Shown here in pieces: positions 45,753-54,580 of a stretch of 64,000 nt of DNA (positions are counted from its first letter, which is position 1; every line of letters starts with the position of its first letter). The notes under the pieces are model-generated. The model was not told where the DNA came from. It was given only the letters and a program-made list of their open reading frames with translations, and searched no databases. Position numbers and translations under genes: made by a program. The stretch covers positions 18,741-82,740 of the forward strand of contig CADATZ010000012.1 of NCBI GenBank assembly GCA_902791025.1, written 5' to 3'. This DNA comes from an uncultured Chloroflexota bacterium (lineage in GTDB: Bacteria; Chloroflexota; Anaerolineae; Anaerolineales; Anaerolineaceae).

Positions 45753-46817
45753 ATGGAAAAAAACTCAGGGGACGATAATATTTTTGAAAAGCTCTCCAAA
45801 GCGGGAAAGGCCGTAAAGGAAACAGCGGATTCTGCGAGAAAAGCTGCTGCGGATGCCGGGATCACCGGCGAATCCCTGCTGGACACGGCAAAAAAGGCCA
45901 CCGGGACTGTCGTCAAAGTCGGCGGTGAAGCGGTTCGCGTAGGGGAAAAAGCGGTCGAAGTGACGCAGGAAGCTTATCAGAGGACCATAGGGACTGCTGT
46001 TCAAAAGCTGGACCGGAACGGGGATGGGAAAGTTGACATCGAAGACGTCATCATAGCGAGTCTCAGGATCCCCGGTGTTCGTATTGACCGTGCCCGTTTT
46101 CTGGAAAAGGAACTCTTCAAAAACCATCCCCGGGAAGTCGTGGACAAAGCGATTGCGGAAACACCCGCGAAGGCCGGTATCCCCCGGGAAGAAATCGACA
46201 AAATCGCGGACGAGGTCATCAATTTTGAGCGCAGCTGTGTCTCCGGAATTTCAGCCGCGCTGGGGATCCCCGGCGGTGCGGTGATGGCGGCGACCATTCC
46301 GGCAGATATTCTCCAGTATTACGGCTACACCCTGCGGGCGGCACAAAAGCTGCTCTATCTTTACGGTTTCCCGGAAATTGATTCCTGTGAAAATGATCTC
46401 TATCTGGATACCGAAACGATCAACACGCTGATTCTCTGTCTGGGCGTGATGTACGGGACGGCCAGCGCGAACAATGCTATCAGAGCCATGGCAAAGGCGC
46501 TTGCGACCGGTGTGGAAAAGCAATTGATGAAAAACGCGCTGACCAGAGGGGCGTTTTTCAAGTTCGTTCAGCAGGTGGGCAAGTGGTTCGGGAAAACGAT
46601 CTACAAAAAGACCTTCGCCGGATTCTTTAAGAAAGCGATCCCTGTTGTCGGCGGTGTGATCGGAGGCGGCGTTACCTTTTTGACGTTCAAGCCCTGCTGC
46701 AACCGGCTGAAGCATGTCCTGGAGGATACGCTCCTTTCCAATCCGGACCATGTTTCCGATGCGGAAGAGGATGCGATCCTCGAAAACATCCTGACAGACA
46801 ATGATATAAGGGAGTGA
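45753..46817 (+). CDS. EF-hand containing protein with EcsC-like domain
   Basis: The 354-residue protein starts with an Ala/Lys-rich amphipathic helix region (about 10-80), followed by a canonical EF-hand loop DRNGDGKVDIED at residues 87-98, with acidic residues at calcium positions 1, 5, 9 and 12. The rest resembles EcsC-family proteins: GISAALGIPGGAVMAATIPADILQYYGYTLRAAQKLLYLYGFPE and a glycine-rich hydrophobic stretch (VVGGVIGGGVTFLTF) near the end. Probably membrane associated; function unknown. The ribosome binding site is weak. A calcium-dependent role is inferred from the EF-hand only. Confidence 0.6.
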   Translation: MEKNSGDDNIFEKLSKAGKAVKETADSARKAAADAGITGESLLDTAKKATGTVVKVGGEAVRVGEKAVEVTQEAYQRTIGTAVQKLDRNGDGKVDIEDVIIASLRIPGVRIDRARFLEKELFKNHPREVVDKAIAETPAKAGIPREEIDKIADEVINFERSCVSGISAALGIPGGAVMAATIPADILQYYGYTLRAAQKLLYLYGFPEIDSCENDLYLDTETINTLILCLGVMYGTASANNAIRAMAKALATGVEKQLMKNALTRGAFFKFVQQVGKWFGKTIYKKTFAGFFKKAIPVVGGVIGGGVTFLTFKPCCNRLKHVLEDTLLSNPDHVSDAEEDAILENILTDNDIRE

Positions 46818-46898
46818 AGCGGAGCATGTCCGCAGGCGGCTCTGTCCCCGATATATGGTGCATCCGAAACCAAAGCTGAACCGGGTAACGGACTTCGA

Positions 46899-47021
46899 TC
46901 AGCCTGTATATGCGTCTTCGGCAGTGTTGGAAAAGTTCTGCCGGGACAGCCATTCCTCTTCTTCTGCTGTTTCCGGAATGTCGATTCTTTCAATAACTGT
47001 GATTCTGCATTCGTGCTGCAT
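46899..47021 (-). CDS. Possible 40-residue small protein
   Basis: ATG 47021 follows GAAGGAG with 7-nt spacing, 27 nt after the lipase-like gene on the same strand. The product is acidic (MQHECRITVIERIDIPETAE at the start, ending AEDAYTG). No family is recognised. The strong ribosome binding site and operon-like position are the only support. Confidence 0.4.
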   Translation of the reverse strand: MQHECRITVIERIDIPETAEEEEWLSRQNFSNTAEDAYTG

Positions 47022-47048
47022 ATTGGTTTCTCCTTCGTGAGCAGGACA

Positions 47049-47846
47049 TCATACTGCCTGCGGTTTGTTATCGGGGCCTTCTGTGTCATTTCCGGCGTAT
47101 TTTCGGTATAACTCCGGCTGGTCGTAGTGCGTGTGGTAGCGCAGCGGATCGATCAGGCGGAAAAAGGAGCGCTTCAGGTTCGTTCCGATGTTGACGCGCT
47201 TGATCATGGTGAACCCGCTGAACGGCGGTAAATACGAGATCAAATCATTGACGTCGGCAAAATTGGCGCAGTCCGTATAGAGTGTCTCAAAATAGCGGCG
47301 CATCCGCTTTCTGTTCAGCGGTGTGGAGCGGAAAGGACGCACACTGCCGAAGGTATAGAGATAGGGTTTGACGCCAAAGTTATAGTTCAGATCCTGGCAG
47401 CAAAGACAGGCTACCGCCGATCCCAATGACCAACCGATGATCTCCGTATAGGCATCGGGGTGAGCTTCATGCAGTTCTTCCCATTTCTCACGGATCAGCC
47501 TTTTGACCGCCAGATACATATTTCCCCACCCGTGATGCACCCGGATCTGCAGTCTCTTGCCTTCAAAATCGATTGCGTCGTAATACCGGCTCGACGATTC
47601 AAAGATGTTCGCGATCCAGTCGGTTTTGTCATGCGTACATTGAAAGTGGATCTGGATCACGTCCCGTTCGGGTTCGTAATGGATCTCGTAATTGACCTCA
47701 TGAGCGATCCCCAGCAGTTTCCCGAGTATCGTCGTGTTATATTTTACAGCGGTGTACTTCACCGGATAGGTGACCCGTCCGGTGTGGGTGTAGTCCTCGC
47801 TCGTGTTGATAAAATACTCCTCAAATGGCAGCCGCTGATATTTCAT
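47049..47846 (-). CDS. Class 3 lipase-like alpha/beta hydrolase
   Basis: The 265-residue protein has a GWSLGSA nucleophile elbow (Ser140) after IIGWS, a likely acidic residue in NDLISYLPP near 205 and a candidate His in RYHTHYD near 240, the order expected for class 3 lipases. HGWGNMYLAVKRLIREKWEEL precedes the elbow as in fungal-type lipases. No signal peptide is seen. It could hydrolyse lipids or other esters in the cytoplasm; substrate unknown. A possible 40-residue gene follows on the same strand. Confidence 0.72.
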   Translation of the reverse strand: MKYQRLPFEEYFINTSEDYTHTGRVTYPVKYTAVKYNTTILGKLLGIAHEVNYEIHYEPERDVIQIHFQCTHDKTDWIANIFESSSRYYDAIDFEGKRLQIRVHHGWGNMYLAVKRLIREKWEELHEAHPDAYTEIIGWSLGSAVACLCCQDLNYNFGVKPYLYTFGSVRPFRSTPLNRKRMRRYFETLYTDCANFADVNDLISYLPPFSGFTMIKRVNIGTNLKRSFFRLIDPLRYHTHYDQPELYRKYAGNDTEGPDNKPQAV

Positions 47847-47900
47847 ATTCCCGTCTTCGATATGTTATCTGAATATTTTCCCTAATTTTCAGGGTTTGAT

Positions 47901-47966
47901 TGAGTCAATGCAGCCTGTTCTGCTGACTCAAGCCTGAGTCAGCGAAAACAGGTCACTTTTGACTCA
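47901..47966. other. Cluster of four TGAGTCA/TGACTCA motifs with a long hairpin
   Basis: The heptamer occurs at 47901, 47924 (inverted), 47935 and 47960 (inverted). The middle two form a perfect 9-bp stem (GCTGACTCA with TGAGTCAGC, loop AGCC), which sits inside an outer CCTGTT/AACAGG pairing. No T tract follows on either strand, so this looks more like a binding site or structured element than a terminator. Confidence 0.45.
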
Positions 47967-48321
47967 AATTGAATTGCTCGGCATTTTCCTGTGTATTCTC
48001 ACAAGGAAACTGACTTTTGGCAACTTCCCAATATCCATTTTTATCTGCCCCATGTCGGATAAGAATTTCTTTGTTCTTTAACTGCTGAAGGTTATATTCA
48101 ATACTTCTTTTCGTTTTTCCGATTAAATCAGACATTTGTTCAGCAGAAGATTCCGGATCACAAATCAGAATATATAAAATTTTCAGTTGTGAATTGTTCA
48201 GGTCATCGCCAAAAATACACCGAAGTTTTTCTGAAATTACACCGAAATTACACCGAAGATTTTCCGCGATTACACCGAAATCACCTTGAAAATCTTCTTC
48301 ATTTACACCGAAATTACTCAA
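47953..48321 (-). pseudogene. C-terminal fragment of an AlbA_2-type protein (winged helix)
   Basis: The open frame begins at a TTG without a ribosome binding site and encodes repeats of NFGVIxEKLRC followed by a winged helix (LKILYILICDPESSAEQMSDLIGKTKRSIEYNLQQLKNKEILIRHG) of the type that ends AlbA_2/Schlafen-like proteins, such as the one at 4966-6522. Upstream on the same strand the repeat pattern continues in broken frames to about 48430 (AATTACACCGAA units). It is best read as the 3' remnant of a deleted gene. If it were expressed it would be a small DNA-binding protein. Confidence 0.55.
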
Positions 48322-48425
48322 AATATTCGGTGCATTCGTGCTTTGGAATTTTCATTATTTTATTCCGAAATTATACCGAAGTTTATTCCGAAATTGTATT
48401 GAGTTTTTCTGCAATTACACCGAAG
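48233..48425. repeat. AATTACACCGAA tandem units
   Basis: About seven copies of an ATTACACCGAA-type unit with 20-30-nt periodicity encode the NFGV-type repeats of the fragment above on the minus strand and extend beyond its open frame. Confidence 0.6.
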
Positions 48426-48429
48426 CTGA

Positions 48430-48820
48430 TTTCGCTGTATATTTAGATTTAAGATGTGGCACACTGTCTTTGATCTGTTATCTGAATATTTCCCCGCATT
48501 CTCAGAGAATGATGAAAGAAGATTCATCTTCTCCCCGGCAGGTCTGATTTATTTGACCAGTGTTCATTATACAACATATAAAACGCCGCGGCTGAAAAAC
48601 ACTGAACCGCGTCTGCCATATACGTTCCTGATATATAAAAATAGCGGGAGATTCCCCCGCCTTCGGTGGACCAGGGTCTTTCGACCAGCCCGAACAGTTT
48701 CAAACTGTATTTATAGTTTACAGATTCTTTATCAATTTGTCAAGTCAAAATTTTTTCATTTTCTATTATATTTTTTACACATTTATTCACAAGTCTTGCT
48801 GCAAAATTAAAATAAATTAT
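48430..48820 (+). other. Gene-poor region upstream of the CRISPR locus
   Basis: A 118-codon frame starts at 48454 without a convincing ribosome binding site and its product is not recognised. The first part (VFDLLSEYFPAFSE) repeats a segment found at 47850-47895 (VFDMLSEYFP), so the two are duplicated scraps of one lost gene. A GC hairpin (CCGCCTTCGGTGG near 48657) is followed by AT-rich DNA. Confidence 0.4.
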
Positions 48821-48821
48821 A

Positions 48822-48849
48822 TTGACAAATGAACAAAAGTAGATATACT
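48822..48849 (+). promoter_or_regulatory. Promoter of the tracrRNA
   Basis: A consensus -35 TTGACA at 48822-48827 and a -10 TATACT at 48844-48849 with 16-bp spacing predict a start near 48856, just ahead of the anti-repeat. Confidence 0.75.
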
Positions 48850-48855
48850 TAAATT

Positions 48856-48948
48856 AGTTTCTTATACCATTCCAGAAACTATTATGGTCACTACAATAAG
48901 GTATTAGACCGTAGAGCACTAACACCCCATTTGGGGTGTTATCTCTTT
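48856..48948 (+). ncRNA. tracrRNA of the type II-C CRISPR system
   Basis: The anti-repeat (48862-48897) shares TTATACCATTCCAGAAAC and ACTACAA with the plus strand of the array repeats, so it is complementary to crRNA made from the minus strand, with a mismatched middle that forms the usual bulge. It runs directly into AATAAGG and a nexus-like segment, the same order as in the Neisseria tracrRNA. It ends in a hairpin AACACCCC/GGGGTGTT (48921-48940) and a T-rich tail. The direction is the same as cas9, which starts 88 nt later. Confidence 0.88.
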
Positions 48949-48977
48949 AAACTGTCCAAAATTTAGTATTGCAATTA

Positions 48978-49006
48978 TTGATAAAAACTGGTAATATTTT
49001 TATACG
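48978..49006 (+). promoter_or_regulatory. Promoter of cas9
   Basis: TTGATA (48978-48983), a 17-bp spacer and TATACG (49001-49006) precede the cas9 ribosome binding site GGAGG at 49026-49030. Confidence 0.55.
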
Positions 49007-49036
49007 AATTATCTTTACAGATCATGGAGGTGTCAA

Positions 49037-52000
49037 ATGCTGCCTTACGCTATTGGTTTGGATATAGGAATTGCATCTGTGGGATGGGCTGTGGTTGGAC
49101 TGGATACTAATGAACGGCCTTTCTGTATTTTAGGTATGGGCTCACGAATTTTTGATAAAGCAGAACAACCGAAAACGGGAGCTTCTCTTGCTTTACCAAG
49201 AAGAGAAGCACGCAGTTTGCGCCGCCGTTTGCGCCGTCACCGCCATCGTAATGAAAGGATCAGGAATTTACTGCTGCGTGAAAAAATAATCTCTGAATCA
49301 GAATTACAGGACCTTTTCTCTGGAACTCTGTCCGATATTTATCAATTGAGAGTCGAAGCATTAGACCGAAAATTGGACGATAAGGAATTCTCGAGGGTAC
49401 TGATTCATATTGCCCAGCGCAGAGGTTTCAAATCAAACCGTAAAAATGCAGCTGCCTCTCAGGAAGACGGGAAACTGCTTTCCGCAGTAACTGAAAATCA
49501 GCAGCGCATGAATGATAAAGGCTACCGAACTGTCTCTGAAATGCTGTTGAGGGATGATAAATTTAAAGACCATAAACGGAATAAAGGCGGTGAATATCTG
49601 ACCACTGTCACACGAACAATGGTTGAGGATGAGGTTCATAAAATATTTTCTGCCCAACGAACACATGGAAATCTGAAAGCTGATAATCAATTGGAATCTG
49701 AATATCTGGAAATCCTTCTCAGTCAGCGTTCCTTTGATGAAGGACCCGGCGGTGACAGTCCTTACGGCGGCAGTCAAATTGAAAAAATGATTGGGAAATG
49801 TACATTTTTTCCTGAAGAAAAACGAGCTGCAAAGGCAACTTACACCTTTGAATATTTCAATTTGCTGGAAAAAATCAATCACATCCGTCTGGTTTCAAAG
49901 GATAACCTACCTGAACCGCTGAGTGATTTTCAGCGTCGTTCGCTGATTGAACTGGCATATAAGGTTGAAAACCTTACCTATGACCGTATTCGAAAAGAAC
50001 TGCACATTTCACCGGAATTAAAATTCAATACCATTCGTTACGAATCGGATGACCTGCCGGAAAATGAAAAGAAACAAAAACTGAATTGCTTGAAAGCCTA
50101 TCATGAAATTCGGAAAGCATTGGATAAGCTTGGGAAAGGTACTATCAATACACTGTCAAAAGAACAATTGAATACGATAGGAACCGTTCTTTCCATGTAT
50201 AAAACCAGTGAAATAATAAAAAACAAAATGGAACAGATTCCTGCTGAAATCGTTGATAAATTAGATGAGGAAGGAATAAATTTTTCAAAATTTGGTCATC
50301 TGTCCATCAAAGCATGTGAATTGATCATACCGGGACTGGAAAAAGGCTTGAATTACAATGATGCATGTGAGGAAGCAGGGCTGAACTTCAAAGCCCATAA
50401 CAATGAAGAAAAATCCTTTTTGTTACATCCGACAGAAGATGATTATGCCGATATTACCAGTCCGGTTGTAAAACGTGCAGCTTCACAAACAATAAAGGTG
50501 ATAAATGCCATTATCCGCAAGCAGGGTTGCAGTCCGACGTATATCAATATCGAAGTAGCGAGAGAATTATCCAAAGATTTTTATGAAAGAGATAAAATAA
50601 ACAAAAGAAACGAAGCCAATCGTGCGGAAAATGAAAGATCTCTTGAACAAATCAGAAAAGAATATGGCAAGTCAAATGCTTCCGGGCTTGATTTAGTCAA
50701 ATTTAAGCTATATCAAAAACAGGATGGTGTTTGTGCCTATTCGCAGAAACAGATCTCCTTTGAAAGGTTATTTGAACCCAATTATGTAGAAGTTGATCAT
50801 ATTATCCCATACAGTAAGTGTTTTGATGACAGGGAATCAAATAAAGTTCTCGTGTTTGCTAAAGAGAATCGGGAAAAGGGGAACAGACTGCCTTTAGAAT
50901 ATCTTGATGGCAAGAAAAGAGAATCTTTTATTGTATGGGTCAACAGTAAGGTAAAAGATTATCGAAAAAAACAAAATTTACTGAAAGAATCATTATCTGA
51001 GGAAGAAGAAAAACAGTTTAAAGAACGCAACCTGCAGGATACAAAAACGGTTTCAAAATTTCTCATGAATTATATCAATGACAATTTGATTTTTTCATCA
51101 TCAAACAAGAGGAAAAAACATGTAACTGCTGTGAGCGGTGGCGTAACATCTTATATGCGGAAACGCTGGGGTATTTCCAAAGTCAGGGAGGATGGCGATC
51201 AGCATCACGCTGTGGACGCGCTTGTTATTGTTTGCACCACTGATGGCATGATCCAGCAGGTATCAAAATATGTAGAATATAAGGAATGTCAGTACATTCA
51301 GACAGATGCTGGAAGTCTGGCTGTTGATCCATACACAGGAGAAGTACTGCGGTCATTTCCGTATCCCTGGGCCAGATTTCATGAAGATGCTGTGACTTGG
51401 ACAGAGAAGATTTTTGTGTCCAGAATGCCCATGCGTAAAGTTACCGGTCCGGCTCATAAAGAAACCATCAAAAGTCCCAAAGCGCTGGGTGAAGGTTTGC
51501 TGATCGTCAGAAAACCATTAACTGAATTAAAGCTAAAAAATGGAGAAATTGAGAATTACTACAAACCGGAAGCCGACTTGTTATTATATAACGGTCTTAA
51601 AGAAAGACTTATGGAATTCGGTGGAGACGCGAAAAAAGCATTCGCGGAACCATTCCCAAAACCGGGAAATCCGCAGAAAATTGTAAAAAAGGTTCGCCTT
51701 ACAGAAAAAAGTACACTGAATGTTCCTGTCTTGAAAGGTGAAGGTAGGGCTGATAATGATTCAATGGTCAGGGTTGATGTTTTTCTAAAAGATGGCAAAT
51801 ATTATCTGGTTCCAATTTATGTGGCAGATACATTGAAACCTGAACTTCCCAATAAGGCTTGTATTGCTCATAAACCATATGATGAATGGGCTACAATGGA
51901 TGATGGTGATTTCCTTTTTTCCCTCTATCCTAACGATTTGATTTATATAAAGCACAAAAAGGGTATCAAATTAACAAAAATAAATAAAAACAGCACATTA

Positions 52001-52213
52001 GCAGATTCAATAGAAGGAAAAGAATTTTTTTTGTTTTATAAAACAATGGGGATTTCATCAGCAGTTTTGACCTGTACTAATCATGATAATACTTATTATA
52101 TTGAAAGTCTCGGGGTTAAAACGCTTGAATCATTAGAGAAATGTGTTGTTGGTGTATTAGGAGAAATTCACAAAGTAAGGAAAGAAAAAAGAACCGGTTT
52201 TTCCGGAAACTGA
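49037..52213 (+). CDS. cas9: Cas9, compact type II-C
   Basis: The 1058-residue RNA-guided nuclease is in the size range of compact II-C enzymes (Neisseria 1082, Campylobacter 984). RuvC-I is GLDIGIASVGWAVV with Asp9, followed by an Arg-rich bridge helix (RREARSLRRRLRRHRHR). RuvC-II has Glu506 in NIEVAREL. The HNH domain has VDHIIPYS with Asp587-His588, and Asn611 in KENREKGN. RuvC-III has HHAVDA with His724 and Asp727. All catalytic residues are intact. The C-terminal 300 residues form the PAM-interacting region, whose preference cannot be read. The start has GGAGG at 6-nt spacing. cas1 follows 6 nt later, so cas9-cas1-cas2 is one operon. Confidence 0.97.
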   Translation: MLPYAIGLDIGIASVGWAVVGLDTNERPFCILGMGSRIFDKAEQPKTGASLALPRREARSLRRRLRRHRHRNERIRNLLLREKIISESELQDLFSGTLSDIYQLRVEALDRKLDDKEFSRVLIHIAQRRGFKSNRKNAAASQEDGKLLSAVTENQQRMNDKGYRTVSEMLLRDDKFKDHKRNKGGEYLTTVTRTMVEDEVHKIFSAQRTHGNLKADNQLESEYLEILLSQRSFDEGPGGDSPYGGSQIEKMIGKCTFFPEEKRAAKATYTFEYFNLLEKINHIRLVSKDNLPEPLSDFQRRSLIELAYKVENLTYDRIRKELHISPELKFNTIRYESDDLPENEKKQKLNCLKAYHEIRKALDKLGKGTINTLSKEQLNTIGTVLSMYKTSEIIKNKMEQIPAEIVDKLDEEGINFSKFGHLSIKACELIIPGLEKGLNYNDACEEAGLNFKAHNNEEKSFLLHPTEDDYADITSPVVKRAASQTIKVINAIIRKQGCSPTYINIEVARELSKDFYERDKINKRNEANRAENERSLEQIRKEYGKSNASGLDLVKFKLYQKQDGVCAYSQKQISFERLFEPNYVEVDHIIPYSKCFDDRESNKVLVFAKENREKGNRLPLEYLDGKKRESFIVWVNSKVKDYRKKQNLLKESLSEEEEKQFKERNLQDTKTVSKFLMNYINDNLIFSSSNKRKKHVTAVSGGVTSYMRKRWGISKVREDGDQHHAVDALVIVCTTDGMIQQVSKYVEYKECQYIQTDAGSLAVDPYTGEVLRSFPYPWARFHEDAVTWTEKIFVSRMPMRKVTGPAHKETIKSPKALGEGLLIVRKPLTELKLKNGEIENYYKPEADLLLYNGLKERLMEFGGDAKKAFAEPFPKPGNPQKIVKKVRLTEKSTLNVPVLKGEGRADNDSMVRVDVFLKDGKYYLVPIYVADTLKPELPNKACIAHKPYDEWATMDDGDFLFSLYPNDLIYIKHKKGIKLTKINKNSTLADSIEGKEFFLFYKTMGISSAVLTCTNHDNTYYIESLGVKTLESLEKCVVGVLGEIHKVRKEKRTGFSGN

Positions 52214-52219
52214 GGAACA

Positions 52220-53122
52220 ATGGCATACCGACATATTTTCATCGAAAACCCTGCGAAAATTTCTATGCGGAACAAGCAGCTGTTGATTGAGACAGACCGA
52301 ATTCACAGTGTTCCGATTGAAGATATTTCGGCTGTTCTGATTGAAAGTCATCGATCTGTTATTACAGCTGCTGCTCTCTCCTGTCTTGGGGAGAGCGGTG
52401 TTGCTGTTTACTGTTGTGATCAAAAGCATATGCCCTGTGCTATTCTCACTCCGTTTTCCACGCACAGCCGAGAACTTTCCGTACTGAAATCGCAGTTGGA
52501 ATGTAAAGAACCACTAAAAAAAAGATTGTGGCAAAGTATTGTTCAGTCTAAAATAAGCAACCAGGCAAAGTGTTTGGAAATTGTCGGAAAGACTGATGAG
52601 GCACTAAAAATTTCAGCATTTGTTGAAAAGGTTCAATCCGGTGATACAAAAAATGTTGAAGCCACAGCAGCTCTTAAATATTTTCCATTGTTATTCGGGA
52701 ACACATTTTATCGGTCAAATGACGATGTGATAAATGCCTCGCTGGATTACGGTTATGCAATTCTAAGAGGCTGCATCGCGCGTAATTTAGCTATCTATGG
52801 GTTTCAGCCGGCACTTGGTTTGCATCACAGGAGTGAGTTGAATCATTTTAATTTAGCGGACGATTTGATAGAGCCCTTCAGACCTTTAATTGATCTAATG
52901 GTTGTTTCTATGGAAGAATTTCATAGTGATGAATTTACATCTGATTGTAAGAAGATTCTTTTTAGCTGTCTCTCAATGGAAAGTCTTTCCGGCAATCAGC
53001 ACCATAGTGTTTCCTACGCCATAGAAAGATCCGTCAAAAGTCTGACACGATCATTATCAAATGAAAAAAATGAACTCTGTTTGCCGGAACTTCTTCCGCT
53101 AAAGCTGCATACATATGAATAG
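52220..53122 (+). CDS. cas1: Cas1 integrase, type II-C
   Basis: The 300-residue protein is the integrase of spacer acquisition. Glu147 in NVEATAA, the HHRSELNHF block from about 202 and LADDLIEPFRP carry the metal-binding Glu, His and Asp/Glu residues. Length and sequence fit subtype II-C. It begins 6 nt after cas9 and overlaps cas2 by 8 nt. With no csn2 or cas4 nearby, the system is II-C rather than II-A or II-B. Confidence 0.96.
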   Translation: MAYRHIFIENPAKISMRNKQLLIETDRIHSVPIEDISAVLIESHRSVITAAALSCLGESGVAVYCCDQKHMPCAILTPFSTHSRELSVLKSQLECKEPLKKRLWQSIVQSKISNQAKCLEIVGKTDEALKISAFVEKVQSGDTKNVEATAALKYFPLLFGNTFYRSNDDVINASLDYGYAILRGCIARNLAIYGFQPALGLHHRSELNHFNLADDLIEPFRPLIDLMVVSMEEFHSDEFTSDCKKILFSCLSMESLSGNQHHSVSYAIERSVKSLTRSLSNEKNELCLPELLPLKLHTYE

Positions 53123-53438
53123 ATATATGCGAATTCTGGTATTTTTTGATCTTCCGGTAAAAACGAAATCAGAAAGGAAGGCTGCTACAAAATTTCGGAA
53201 ATTTCTGATCAATGATGGTTATTATATGGTTCAGTTTTCAGTCTACGCCAGAATATGCAATGGCCCAGACGCTATCGAAAAACATAGGCTGCGTGCAAAA
53301 TCTAATCTTCCTGAAAATGGTTCGATCCGTATGTTGGTCGTTACAGAAAAACAATATGAATCGATTGATATACTCCTTGGCAATTATTCTGTAAAAATTG
53401 AAGATGAACCTGTTCCGGAACAGCTTTCTTTTTTCTGA
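53115..53438 (+). CDS. cas2: Cas2
   Basis: The 107-residue protein bridges two Cas1 dimers in the adaptation complex. It has the ferredoxin-like start MRILVFFDLPVKTK, the FLINDGYYMVQFSVYARI segment and a C-terminal PVPEQLSFF. The start lies within the cas1 end. A terminator follows 35 nt after the stop. Confidence 0.95.
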   Translation: MNRYMRILVFFDLPVKTKSERKAATKFRKFLINDGYYMVQFSVYARICNGPDAIEKHRLRAKSNLPENGSIRMLVVTEKQYESIDILLGNYSVKIEDEPVPEQLSFF

Positions 53439-53472
53439 AAAAAGGATTTATCTTATAAAAAATATAATCAAA

Positions 53473-53503
53473 AACGCTTATTTTTTTGTCGAAAATAAGC
53501 GTT
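53473..53503. terminator. Bidirectional terminator between cas2 and the CRISPR array
   Basis: AACGCTTATTTT and AAAATAAGCGTT pair perfectly over 12 bp around a 7-nt loop. On the minus strand a TTTTTGATT tail follows, so it can end pre-crRNA transcripts that read from the array towards cas2 as well as the cas operon. Confidence 0.8.
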
Positions 53504-53517
53504 CTTCCTGAGGATCT

Positions 53518-54580
53518 ATTATACCATTCCAGAAACCATCAGGGGACTACAACCCACGGATCAAACTTCTGAACAACGTTATTATTATACCATTCCAGAA
53601 ACCATCAGGGGACTACAACTCGGAACTTGGGTTCCCGTATTTCTCCTGAATTATACCATTCCAGAAACCATCAGGGGACTACAACTCCAATTGCTCACTG
53701 GTCACATAGTTGACTATTATACCATTCCAGAAACCATCAGGGGACTACAACCGGCACATAGCCATCCAGCCGACCGGTACGATTATACCATTCCAGAAAC
53801 CATCAGGGGACTACAACGATATCCGACTTGTAAAACCGACTCCATCATTATACCATTCCAGAAACCATCAGGGGACTACAACTCACGGTAATTCCAGCGG
53901 CTCGTGAAATCAATTATACCATTCCAGAAACCATCAGAGGACTACAACCTCTTTTGGTTCACGCTGATATTTGGAATAATTATACCATTCCAGAAACCAT
54001 CAGGGGACTACAACAATGCTTACTGTCCTGGACTGACTGTCGCAATTATACCATTCCAGAAACCATCAGGGGACTACAACGTGGTGATTTATTGTGTTAA
54101 ACCACTGAGGATTATACCATTCCAGAAACCATCAGGGGACTACAACATTTGATGGTGGTCGTCGTCATTCTGAGCAATTATACCATTCCAGAAACCATCA
54201 GGGGACTACAACAAAAGTTTCATTCAACCTCCACGGAGCACAATTATACCATTCCAGAAACCATCAGGGGACTACAACGCTATTTTCATCGGCGAACGCT
54301 TCGGCCTGATTATACCATTCCAGAAACCATCAGGGGACTACAACAGCCGGAAGCGCAGGTCTTTTGTCGAGATCATTATACCATTCCAGAAACCATCAGG
54401 GGACTACAACAGGTAGAGGAAAACTGCGCCCGCTCTCCGTATTATACCATTCCAGAAACCATCAGGGGACTACAACTCCCGCTGCGCGGTTGGTCCGGTG
54501 ATCTTTATTATACCATTCCAGAAACCATCAGGGGACTACAACGTTCAGCACGGATAGAACATTACTGGTACAATTATACC
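53518..54580 (-). CRISPR. Type II-C CRISPR array: 16 full repeats, 16 spacers, one truncated repeat
   Basis: Sixteen 36-bp repeats start at 53518, 53584, 53650, 53716, 53782, 53847, 53913, 53979, 54045, 54111, 54177, 54243, 54309, 54375, 54441 and 54507. On the plus strand they begin ATTATACCATTCC and end GGGGACTACAAC. Spacers are 30 nt, one of them (53818-53846) 29 nt. The repeat at 53913 has one change (CAGAGG for CAGGGG). After a last 30-nt spacer only ATTATACC (54573-54580) remains of a seventeenth repeat. The crRNA strand is the minus strand, where each repeat starts GTTGTAG and ends TGGTATAAT, an extended -10 box. As in Neisseria, each repeat can therefore fire its own short transcript. 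Confidence 0.97.

Noticed and set aside
48454..48810. 118-codon frame upstream of the tracrRNA as a Cas accessory gene
   Set aside because: No ribosome binding site, no family resemblance, and its start is a duplicated scrap; it runs into AT-rich promoter DNA.
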